A DNA stretch of 64,000 bases from an uncultured Pelagibacteraceae bacterium (lineage in GTDB: Bacteria > Pseudomonadota > Alphaproteobacteria > Pelagibacterales > Pelagibacteraceae): assembly GCA_913050185.1 (NCBI GenBank), contig CAJXBA010000002.1:17137-81136 (forward strand). Direction: 5' to 3'. The first letter of the stretch is position 1. Each line of letters opens with the position of its first letter. This document shows positions 36,427-41,996 of the stretch, piece by piece. Position numbers and translations under genes: made by a program. The notes under the pieces are model-generated. The model worked only from the letters and a program-made list of their open reading frames with translations, did not search any database and was not told where the DNA came from.

Positions 36427-38234
36427 TGTCAACGAATGAAGCTATTCGCAATTTTTCAATAATTGCACACATCGATCACGGTAAGTCTACTTTAGCAGAT
36501 AGATTGATACATAAATGTGGAGGTCTAACTGATAGAGAAATGAAAGAGCAAGTTCTTGATTCAATGGATATTGAGAGAGAAAGAGGAATTACTATAAAGG
36601 CTCAAACTGTACGTTTAAATTATAAGGCTAAAGATGGAAAAGACTATGTTTTAAATATTATTGATACCCCAGGCCACGTAGATTTTAGTTATGAAGTGAG
36701 CAGATCATTATCTGCATGTGAGGGATCAATCTTAATTGTTGATAGTTCACAAGGTGTAGAAGCTCAAACTTTAGCAAATGTTTATCAAGCTCTAAACAAC
36801 AATCATGAAATTATACCAATTTTAAACAAAATTGATTTGCCGGCCTCAGATACGGAAAAAGTTAAAAAACAAATAGAAGATGTAATTGGAATTGATACTA
36901 AATATTCGATTAATTGTTCAGGTAAAACCGGTGAAGGAGTTGAAGAGATTTTAGAATCAATAATTAAAATTTTGCCTTCTCCCAAGGGAAATGTCAAAGG
37001 TCCATTAAAATCACTACTAGTAGATAGTTGGTATGATAGTTATTTAGGAGTTGTTATTTTGGTTAGGGTAATTGACGGAAGTTTAGAAAGAGGAATGCAA
37101 GTTAAAATGATGTCAAATAACAACAAATATATTGTAGAAAAAGTCGGTGTATTTACACCCAAACCAAAAAATGTTGATAAGATTTCATCCGGGGAAATTG
37201 GTTTTATCATTACTGGAATAAAAAATTTGTCTGACACAAAAGTAGGCGATACAATATGTGATCCATCTGATCCCATAGACAGACCTTTGTCGGGATTTAA
37301 ACCAAGTAAGCCTGTTGTATTTTGTGGCATATTTCCTGTTGATAATTCAGAATATCAAAAAATGAAAGATGGATTAGCAAAATTGAAGTTAAACGATTCA
37401 AGTTTTTCTTACGAACCAGAATCTTCAAGTGCACTTGGCCTCGGTTTCAGATGTGGGTTTTTAGGATTGCTTCACTTGGAAATTATAACCCAAAGATTAG
37501 AAAGAGAATTTGATGTTAATTTAATTACTACAACTCCAGGAGTAATATATAAATTAAATAAAATAGATGGCTCCATCGAAGAGTTGCAAAATCCAACAGA
37601 CATGCCTAATCTAACTCAAATTGCATCTATAGAAGAACCTTGGATTAAAGCTACAATTATTACGCCAGATGATTACCTGGGAGCAATTATAAAAATTTGT
37701 CAAGACAAAAGGGGAAAACAAAATAATATAACTTACTCAGGTAATCGTGCAGTATTAATTTATGAATTACCTTTAAATGAGGTTGTCTTCGATTTTTACG
37801 ATCGTCTTAAATCTATTTCAAGCGGTTATGCTAGTTTCGATTATGAAATTACAGATTATAAAGAAGGCAATTTGGTTAAGATGGGAATTTTAGTAAATGC
37901 TGAGTTTGTTGATTCCCTATCAATGATTATTCATAAAGATTTTGCTCATACTCAAGGAAGGTTGGTTTGTGAAAAATTAAAAAAACTAATTCCAAGACAT
38001 AATTTTCAAATTCCTATCCAAGCTGCTATTGGTGGCAAAATAATAGCACGTGAAACTATCAAAGGATTTAGAAAAGATGTGCTTAGCAAAATTCATGGAG
38101 GCGGTGCACGAGATAGAAAAAGAAAACTTTTAGACAAACAAAAAAAGGGAAAATCGAGATCTAAACAATTTGGAAAAGTTGAAATTCCTCAAGAAGCTTT
38201 TATCGGAGTTTTGAAAATAAATAAGGATGCTTAA
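36426..38234 (+). CDS. lepA: Elongation factor 4 (LepA)
   Basis: 602 residues. GTPase motifs are [14 protein letters not shown] near 14-27 (G1), RGITIKAQ (G2), [12 protein letters not shown] (G3) and NKIDLPASD (G4). The LepA-specific C-terminal domain includes [24 protein letters not shown]4 is a ribosome-associated GTPase that acts in translation or ribosome maturation. The stop is only 2 nt before tRNA-Ser, so the tRNA may be processed from the same transcript. Confidence 0.97.
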   Translation: MSTNEAIRNFSIIAHIDHGKSTLADRLIHKCGGLTDREMKEQVLDSMDIERERGITIKAQTVRLNYKAKDGKDYVLNIIDTPGHVDFSYEVSRSLSACEGSILIVDSSQGVEAQTLANVYQALNNNHEIIPILNKIDLPASDTEKVKKQIEDVIGIDTKYSINCSGKTGEGVEEILESIIKILPSPKGNVKGPLKSLLVDSWYDSYLGVVILVRVIDGSLERGMQVKMMSNNNKYIVEKVGVFTPKPKNVDKISSGEIGFIITGIKNLSDTKVGDTICDPSDPIDRPLSGFKPSKPVVFCGIFPVDNSEYQKMKDGLAKLKLNDSSFSYEPESSSALGLGFRCGFLGLLHLEIITQRLEREFDVNLITTTPGVIYKLNKIDGSIEELQNPTDMPNLTQIASIEEPWIKATIITPDDYLGAIIKICQDKRGKQNNITYSGNRAVLIYELPLNEVVFDFYDRLKSISSGYASFDYEITDYKEGNLVKMGILVNAEFVDSLSMIIHKDFAHTQGRLVCEKLKKLIPRHNFQIPIQAAIGGKIIARETIKGFRKDVLSKIHGGGARDRKRKLLDKQKKGKSRSKQFGKVEIPQEAFIGVLKINKDA

Positions 38235-38236
38235 AC

Positions 38237-38326
38237 GGAGAGATGGCCGAGCGGTTTAAGGCGCAGGCTTGGAAAGCTTGTATACTGTTAAAGGTATCGT
38301 GGGTTCGAATCCCACTCTCTCCGCCA
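38237..38326 (+). tRNA. tRNA-Ser (anticodon GGA)
   Basis: 90 nt class II tRNA with CCA encoded. The acceptor GGAGAGA pairs with TCTCTCC, the anticodon arm is CAGGC-TTGGAAA-GCTTG, a long variable arm follows, and the T arm is GTGGG-TTCGAAT-CCCAC. It marks the left boundary of the micropeptide island. Confidence 0.95.
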
Positions 38327-38338
38327 TTTATTTATCGG

Positions 38339-38366
38339 TTGATTTTAATGTGCAATATTCTATTCT
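38339..38366 (+). promoter_or_regulatory. TTGATT box upstream of micropeptide A
   Basis: TTGATTTTAAT starts at 38339, with TATTCT (a 4/6 match to a -10 box) 16 nt further on at 38361. The same TTGATTTT string recurs 75-113 nt before micropeptides B, C and D. It is probably a promoter, giving a leader of about 40 nt for copy A. Confidence 0.45.
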
Positions 38367-38413
38367 AGTCGCATAGGTACGAATCAATAAACAATTTAAC
38401 AGGAGGAGAATCT

Positions 38414-38470
38414 ATGTGGTGGGCAATTGCAGCAGTAGCAGTGGCGTACTGGTGGTATACGAACCAGTAG
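38414..38470 (+). CDS. Micropeptide A: 18-residue Trp-rich membrane peptide
   Basis: The product is MWWAIAAVAVAYWWYTNQ. AGGAGGAG at 38401-38408 is a near-ideal Shine-Dalgarno 5-7 nt before the ATG. A hydrophobic Ala/Val core lies between Trp/Tyr girdles, and the end is polar (TNQ); this is the shape of a minimal single-pass membrane peptide. Four relatives (B-E) lie within 2.8 kb with the pattern M-(x)-W-x-[IVL]-A-V-x-V-A, an aromatic cluster, and a polar Gln-containing tail. The repetition, the ribosome sites and the matching downstream hairpins support translation. No family name is known to me. Confidence 0.7.
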   Translation: MWWAIAAVAVAYWWYTNQ

Positions 38471-38500
38471 TTGTTTGATTATTACAAGATTATTAGATTT

Positions 38501-38547
38501 AACTCCTACCGTTATGCTCACTAAATAATGAGTATACGGGAGGAGTT
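38501..38547 (+). ncRNA. Hairpin A downstream of micropeptide A
   Basis: AACTCCT at 38501-38507 pairs with AGGAGTT at 38541-38547. The stem continues inward with CCGT/ACGG and ATGCTCA/TGAGTAT, giving about 18 pairs with single-base bulges and an 8-nt loop (CTAAATAA). No T run follows, so it is not a standard terminator. It starts 31 nt after the stop; similar hairpins follow all the other copies. Confidence 0.7.
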
Positions 38548-38594
38548 GTGGTTGTTGAAAGTACTTTTAGTTAGTTGAAAAAAGAGATGGATTT

Positions 38595-38651
38595 ATGACA
38601 GCTATTGTAATTTTATTAGTATTTTTTATTGCAACTGGTACAGTAATTTAG
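38595..38651 (+). CDS. Possible extra 18-residue hydrophobic peptide
   Basis: The frame gives MTAIVILLVFFIATGTVI. It is hydrophobic and of the same length as copies A-E, but it lacks Trp and the Gln tail. It has only a weak ribosome site (AGAGATGG) and no hairpin of the shared type. It could be a diverged copy or chance. Confidence 0.25.
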   Translation: MTAIVILLVFFIATGTVI

Positions 38652-38755
38652 AAAAATTCATAAAAAGTATATTTTAATAGTCTGTTAAGGATTAGGCTTG
38701 ATTTGGTGATTGAGCTGATTTTTTGAGCAGCACACGTTCCTGTGTGTGAATTTGT

Positions 38756-40039
38756 CTATCTGCACTCAACAGTGCCGGAAATTCCGAGTTTAGCTTTAGG
38801 CTCGATGCCAAATGCTGGGATTTCATCAATTTCTAAAATTTCTATTTTCTTCTCCAATATTTCAAAATTTCCATAAGAAGAGCAAAGTACAGAAGCTTTT
38901 CTTTTGAACGAATTTTCCAGTTTTATCACAATTTTTCTTGCTTTGCCTTTTGATAATTCATATTCGGCAAGCACAACCCATTTTCTTGCTTCAATAGAAA
39001 TTTTGCGTCTATTCTTTCCTGCAGAATCTTTAGTGTTAAGCTTTTCTAATACTTTACATTCGGTTTTCGTTCCGTTTTTATCTGTACAGGTTCCTGTTCC
39101 ATGTTCAAACCCATTTACAAACTGACCTCTAAATGCTTGTCCATCAGAATATGTCAAAATCCCCTGTCCATGTCGTTTGCCATCCTTAAACTTACCTACA
39201 TATTTTGAACCATCAGGATATGTAAGAGTTCCCTCTCCATGAAGTTTATCGTCTTTAAACTGTCCAGAATATTTTTTGCCATCTTTCCAAGTTTTAACTC
39301 CACTTCCATGATTTTTTCCTTCTTTAAATTCTCCATGATAATTTGATCCATCAGAATAAGTAAAAATTCCTTTTCCATGAGGTTTATAATCTTTAAACCG
39401 ACCTACATATTTTGATCCACCAGCATAAGTGGCATTTCCTTCTAGAATTTTTCCATCATTAAATTGTCCAATAAACAAGTGTCCAATTTTATTCTTATAT
39501 ATGCCTTTACAATTTGACCATTGACTGCGATCATTTCCTTGACACTTGGGAATTGAACTTTGCTTCTTTGATATCTGATCTTGTTCTTTAGTTATTTTTT
39601 CTTGATCTTCGTTAACTTCCTTTTTTTCAACTTTATCCTTGTTCCAATCAGCTTTTACGTTTGCACAATAATTTTCTTTTTTTTGGCCAAAAGGTCTAAA
39701 AAGATCCATTCCACTTTCTTTTTTATAATACTGTCTGATTATTGTTTTAGAATCAGCTTTTAATTGATATTGTAGGTAAAAATCTTTGTTTTTTTTATTT
39801 TGTATTTTTTTGCTAACGACTTGATTTTTTGTAATTAATTCTATCTCATCCGTTAATTCTTTAGAGGTTCCACCTGTTGTTTTTAAGTTTACTTTTATTT
39901 CATTTTTTTCAAAATCTATTAAATAATCCCCATATGCATTTTCACTTAGTTGACATTCTTTAAAATAATAGGATTCGGCAAAACCTATGCCACAAAATAT
40001 TGAACTCAAAAAAAATATAAATAAAATTTTTTTTATCAC
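38756..40039 (-). CDS. Secreted MORN-repeat protein
   Basis: 427 residues with a signal peptide to about residue 21 (ILFIFFLSSIFCGIGFAES). A unique region follows (to about 140), then a charged Glu/Lys/Gln linker (about 135-163). Five to six MORN repeats run from about 187 to 325 in the pattern YVGRFKDYKPHGKGIFTYSDGS, in units of about 23 residues. The C-terminal 100 residues are unrecognised and end in a Cys-containing GTVECR. MORN repeats bind lipids or proteins; secreted bacterial ones have no fixed role. The gene lies antisense to the micropeptide genes, between A and B. Confidence 0.85.
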   Translation of the reverse strand: MIKKILFIFFLSSIFCGIGFAESYYFKECQLSENAYGDYLIDFEKNEIKVNLKTTGGTSKELTDEIELITKNQVVSKKIQNKKNKDFYLQYQLKADSKTIIRQYYKKESGMDLFRPFGQKKENYCANVKADWNKDKVEKKEVNEDQEKITKEQDQISKKQSSIPKCQGNDRSQWSNCKGIYKNKIGHLFIGQFNDGKILEGNATYAGGSKYVGRFKDYKPHGKGIFTYSDGSNYHGEFKEGKNHGSGVKTWKDGKKYSGQFKDDKLHGEGTLTYPDGSKYVGKFKDGKRHGQGILTYSDGQAFRGQFVNGFEHGTGTCTDKNGTKTECKVLEKLNTKDSAGKNRRKISIEARKWVVLAEYELSKGKARKIVIKLENSFKRKASVLCSSYGNFEILEKKIEILEIDEIPAFGIEPKAKLGISGTVECR

Positions 40040-40144
40040 AAAACCACACTACACATAATTGTTTGTAATGACCCTACAGGATCTCTAGAACCTGGTTAAG
40101 AAAATATTTTCCTCTTTAATTTATATCAAAACTCTATGATTTTA

Positions 40145-40168
40145 GCTATATTCTACTGCAAATATAGC
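40145..40168. repeat. Perfect 8-bp inverted repeat upstream of micropeptide B
   Basis: GCTATATT and AATATAGC are separated by 8 nt, in the gap between the MORN gene start and copy B. The geometry (8-8-8) equals that of the repeat at 40533 in front of copy C. It could be an operator or the end of an upstream transcript. Confidence 0.5.
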
Positions 40169-40183
40169 CCAACTTATCTTCTT

Positions 40184-40206
40184 AACATATAAACTATATG
40201 TTGATT
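40184..40206. promoter_or_regulatory. Palindrome overlapping the TTGATT box of micropeptide B
   Basis: AACATATA and TATATGTT (40184-40202) are a perfect 8-bp inverted repeat with a 3-nt spacer. Its last two bases are the first two of TTGATT at 40201-40206. This is where a regulator could block or recruit polymerase. The -10 box of copy B is not clear. Confidence 0.45.
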
Positions 40207-40278
40207 TTAATATAAAAATTATTTATGTGTCTTATAAATAATTAGTATTCGATTAATTAATCTGAAAGGAAAAATATC

Positions 40279-40335
40279 ATGTGGGTAGAATTAGCAGTAT
40301 TAGTTGCCTTAGTGTGGTACTTCCAAAATCAATAA
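40279..40335 (+). CDS. Micropeptide B: 18-residue membrane peptide
   Basis: The product is MWVELAVLVALVWYFQNQ. The Shine-Dalgarno AAAGGA is at 40265-40270, 8 nt before the ATG. It shares with copy A the initial Met-Trp, the Ala/Val/Leu core, the aromatic WYF cluster and the terminal NQ. The TTGATT box lies 78 nt upstream of the ATG, against 75 nt for copy A. A single Glu at position 4 is unusual for the family. Confidence 0.7.
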   Translation: MWVELAVLVALVWYFQNQ

Positions 40336-40344
40336 ATCATTATT

Positions 40345-40373
40345 GGGTTAAGTGGAGTTATCCAGCATAACCC
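40345..40373 (+). ncRNA. Alternative hairpin competing with hairpin B
   Basis: GGGTTA (40345-40350) pairs with TAACCC (40368-40373), and TGGA (40353-40356) pairs with TCCA (40361-40364) around a GTTA loop. The right arm uses AACCC, which is also the left arm of hairpin B, so the two folds exclude each other. The first arm begins 10 nt after the micropeptide stop and could be covered by a terminating ribosome. Confidence 0.5.
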
Positions 40374-40412
40374 TCGTTGTACACTTTGAAATTGAAGTGT
40401 GAGATGAGGGTT
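40369..40412 (+). ncRNA. Hairpin B downstream of micropeptide B
   Basis: AACCCTC (40369-40375) pairs with GAGGGTT (40406-40412). After an internal loop, ACACTT (40381-40386) pairs with AAGTGT (40395-40400) around an 8-nt loop. Total span is 44 nt, starting 33 nt after the stop. The outer ends AAC and GTT are the same as in hairpins A and C. Confidence 0.7.
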
Positions 40413-40532
40413 GGCACGGCGTCTTGTGTTTTTATTTTGAAATTCAGATATTACACGCATTAAAGAGTGTGTGTTCTTTTTCAGGATTGTTAAATAAAAA
40501 TTCAAGGTTAAGTGATAGTTAATAGATTAAAG
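40413..40532. other. Gap between hairpin B and the repeat before copy C
   Basis: About 120 nt. ACAC and GTGT around GCATTAAAGA (near 40453) followed by GTGTTCTTTTT may be a weak terminator for unit B. Nothing else is recognisable. Confidence 0.3.
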
Positions 40533-40556
40533 ATTTGTTTGAACTATTAAACAAAT
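40533..40556. repeat. Perfect 8-bp inverted repeat upstream of micropeptide C
   Basis: ATTTGTTT and AAACAAAT are separated by GAACTATT. It ends 2 nt before the TTGATT box at 40559, so it could be an operator on the copy C promoter. The 8-8-8 layout is the same as at 40145. Confidence 0.5.
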
Positions 40557-40558
40557 GG

Positions 40559-40564
40559 TTGATT
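40559..40564 (+). promoter_or_regulatory. TTGATT box upstream of micropeptide C
   Basis: GGTTGATTTT repeats the box in front of copy A exactly (GGTTGATTTT in both). It is 102 nt before the ATG. The -10 candidate TAATGT lies 16 nt further on and is weak. Confidence 0.4.
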
Positions 40565-40660
40565 TTTGTGTGGCATAACTTAATGTACGTCTCGATTGTG
40601 ATTTAAAAAAGACTTAAATCAAAAAGTTAATAAAGAACGCAAACCAAAGGGAGAGAAAAA

Positions 40661-40714
40661 ATGTTAGTTTTAGCAGGATTATTTTTAGCACTTTATTGGT
40701 TAAATCAACAGTAG
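40661..40714 (+). CDS. Micropeptide C: 17-residue membrane peptide
   Basis: The product is MLVLAGLFLALYWLNQQ. The purine-rich GGGAGAG lies 5-11 nt before the ATG. The Leu/Ala core, Tyr-Trp pair and NQQ end match the family, but the N-terminal Trp is missing and Leu/Phe replace Val, so this is the most diverged accepted copy. A hairpin of the shared type begins 26 nt after the stop. Confidence 0.65.
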   Translation: MLVLAGLFLALYWLNQQ

Positions 40715-40739
40715 TTGATAAATCGACTGATAAAAAATT

Positions 40740-40785
40740 AACCCCCCCGTCTACACGTTCAATATGGTGTAAGCGGGAGGCGGTT
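40740..40785 (+). ncRNA. Hairpin C downstream of micropeptide C
   Basis: AACCCCCCCGTCTACAC (from 40740) pairs with the reverse arm GTGTAAGCGGGAGGCGGTT (to 40785), with two bulges and one mismatch and a loop of about 10 nt. It is G+C-rich in a very AT-rich genome. As in hairpin B the inner stem is ACAC/GTGT and the outer ends are AAC/GTT. Confidence 0.7.
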
Positions 40786-40812
40786 GTGTGCTGTGTATGC
40801 ATTTTTGAGTAC

Positions 40813-40840
40813 TTGATTTTTGCACTTCCATCGCTATTTT
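40813..40840 (+). promoter_or_regulatory. TTGATT box and -10-like hexamer upstream of micropeptide D
   Basis: TTGATT at 40813-40818 and TATTTT at 40835-40840 are spaced 16 nt, the same as at copy A. The ATG is 113 nt downstream of the box. Confidence 0.45.
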
Positions 40841-40925
40841 AGTTATTAACTATTTTTAATACGATTTTTTTTTGTATATAATTTAGTTACCGTTTTTTAG
40901 TTAAACTTAATCAAAGGAGTAATTT

Positions 40926-40985
40926 ATGGAATGGGTAATAGCAGTTGCTGTTGTTGCATACTTGTACTGGACAACAACGCAGTAA
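40926..40985 (+). CDS. Micropeptide D: 19-residue membrane peptide
   Basis: The product is MEWVIAVAVVAYLYWTTTQ. The Shine-Dalgarno AAAGGAG at 40913-40919 is 6 nt before the ATG. It aligns without gaps in the core with copy E (W-x-[VI]-x-V-A-V) and shares AVAVAY/AVAVVAY with copy A. The aromatic cluster is YLYW and the tail TTTQ. It is convergent with copy E; the two stops are 136 nt apart, with paired hairpins between. Confidence 0.72.
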   Translation: MEWVIAVAVVAYLYWTTTQ

Positions 40986-41013
40986 GTGGTTTTTTTATAT
41001 AAATAAACTTAGT

Positions 41014-41057
41014 GGTCGGTGTTAACATGACGAACATTTGGTCAGGTAACACCGGCC
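41014..41057 (+). ncRNA. Hairpin D downstream of micropeptide D
   Basis: GGTCGGTGTT (41014-41023) pairs with AACACCGGCC (41048-41057) with one G-T pair. The stem continues through CATGAC/GTCAGG with one mismatch to a short loop. Span 44 nt, 28 nt after the stop. The fold would be stable on either strand, so it may also serve transcripts coming from copy E. Confidence 0.7.
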
Positions 41058-41087
41058 GTATAATTTCACTGTTTAAAAGATATACGG
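41056..41087 (-). ncRNA. Hairpin E downstream of micropeptide E
   Basis: CCGTATA and TATACGG are a perfect 7-bp inverted repeat with an 18-nt spacer. On the minus strand it starts 34 nt after the copy E stop, the same distance as in the other units. A second repeat, ACCGTTT/AAACGGT at 41099-41122, overlaps the stop codon of copy E. The arm at 41056-41057 overlaps hairpin D. Confidence 0.55.
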
Positions 41088-41121
41088 TTTCTGATTATAC
41101 CGTTTTGTGTGGTTGAAACGG

Positions 41122-41178
41122 TTAATGTTGTGTCCACCAGATTGCTACGACGGCCACCGCTACAACTGCCCAAATCAT
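41122..41178 (-). CDS. Micropeptide E: 18-residue membrane peptide
   Basis: On the minus strand the frame gives MIWAVVAVAVVAIWWTQH, with GAGAGGAAG about 9 nt before the ATG. It is the closest relative of copy D (shared VAVAVVA or AVAVVA core), with a WW aromatic pair and TQH tail. It lies 83 nt downstream of the NlpC/P60 stop on the same strand and could be the tail of that operon, but it also has its own promoter-like sequence. An inverted orientation in a paralogue argues against a simple tandem slippage origin. Confidence 0.7.
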   Translation of the reverse strand: MIWAVVAVAVVAIWWTQH

Positions 41179-41204
41179 ATATTTTTACTTCCTCTCTTTT
41201 TTTT

Positions 41205-41233
41205 ATATAAATTTAATTTGTAATTTATTCCAA
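41205..41233 (-). promoter_or_regulatory. Promoter-like sequence of micropeptide E
   Basis: On the minus strand TTGGAA (41233-41228) and TTATAT (41210-41205) are 17 nt apart. The start would lie about 20 nt before the ATG of copy E. This copy lacks the TTGATT box. Confidence 0.4.
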
Positions 41234-41261
41234 GTACTGGAGCTTATCATTTTTAATTATG

Positions 41262-41996
41262 TTAGCCAACTCTTCTAATTCCAATTATTTTTAGATTTGC
41301 CGTTTTATAAATTTTATCAATTGTTGTTTTAATAGGCATAACGACAACTTTTTTTAGTGGTCCATATGCGTGGATTAACTCGCTCTTCGAAATAACTACA
41401 GCTACATGCCCCTTCCAAAAAATTAAGTCGTTTTTTCTCATATTGTTTAGTTTAATTTTTTTTTTAAAATATTTAATTTGATCTTTGGTATCTCTTGGGC
41501 AGAATTTATTATTATAGTTAAGAAATAGTTGAATTAACCCCGAACAATCAACTCCACCAAAATGCTTGCCTCCCCATTTATACTTTGTATTAACGAATTT
41601 TTTTATATTACGAAAAGGATCTTTTCTTATTAAATTTATCTTTTCCAAATCATTTTTTTTGATCCAAAAATGATCAAATTTATAGAATTTATCTTTTTTT
41701 TCCAAAACTTTTATTTTCGATCCAAAACTAAGTTTTTTTTTGATTTTGTATTTAATGCTCGGTTTTGAGTAGAGTGTTGCGGATACACAACAAATTTTAT
41801 GTGTATTTTTTTGATTATGTAGGAATGATTTATTTTTTATATATCCTTTGTAATTATCTTTATCATTTTTAATTTTTATCCACTTTTTAGCCTTTTTTAA
41901 TTTTTTAAAAGTATCACCATATAAGAGCTGTGTAACAACTCTTGATCTAACGTTATTCTTTTTATGGACGTTTATAACAGAGGTGTAACTTCTCAC
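41262..41996 (-). CDS. NlpC/P60-family peptidoglycan hydrolase
   Basis: 244 residues. Two SH3-like domains occupy about 1-125 (VINVHKKNNVRSRVVTQLLYGDTF; the second starts near CCVSATLYSKPS). The NlpC/P60 papain-like domain follows: KYKWGGKHFGGVDCSGLIQLFLN with the nucleophile Cys, KGHVAVVIS with the catalytic His, and LIHAYG with the third polar residue. It cuts gamma-glutamyl-diaminopimelate bonds in murein peptides. No signal peptide is seen, which fits a cytosolic recycling role. It overlaps ampG by 4 nt. Confidence 0.9.
   Translation of the reverse strand: MRSYTSVINVHKKNNVRSRVVTQLLYGDTFKKLKKAKKWIKIKNDKDNYKGYIKNKSFLHNQKNTHKICCVSATLYSKPSIKYKIKKKLSFGSKIKVLEKKDKFYKFDHFWIKKNDLEKINLIRKDPFRNIKKFVNTKYKWGGKHFGGVDCSGLIQLFLNYNNKFCPRDTKDQIKYFKKKIKLNNMRKNDLIFWKGHVAVVISKSELIHAYGPLKKVVVMPIKTTIDKIYKTANLKIIGIRRVG

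Noticed and set aside
38414..38547. Trp-codon leader peptide plus hairpin as a trp attenuator
   Set aside because: No tryptophan synthesis gene follows, the hairpin has no T run, and the same layout recurs five times in front of nothing but other copies.
38716..38753. GCTG/CAGC and CACAC/GTGTG stems near the MORN gene end as a terminator
   Set aside because: The stems are only 4-5 bp and no T run follows on either strand in the right place.
40614..40802. 62-residue minus-strand frame across micropeptide C
   Set aside because: It is antisense to copy C and hairpin C, lacks a ribosome site, and reads as low-complexity His/Thr/Leu sequence.
38339..41233. CRISPR array, insertion sequence or integron explanation for the repeated units
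   Set aside because: The units are not direct DNA repeats, spacers are not uniform, and there is no transposase, integrase or cas gene nearby.
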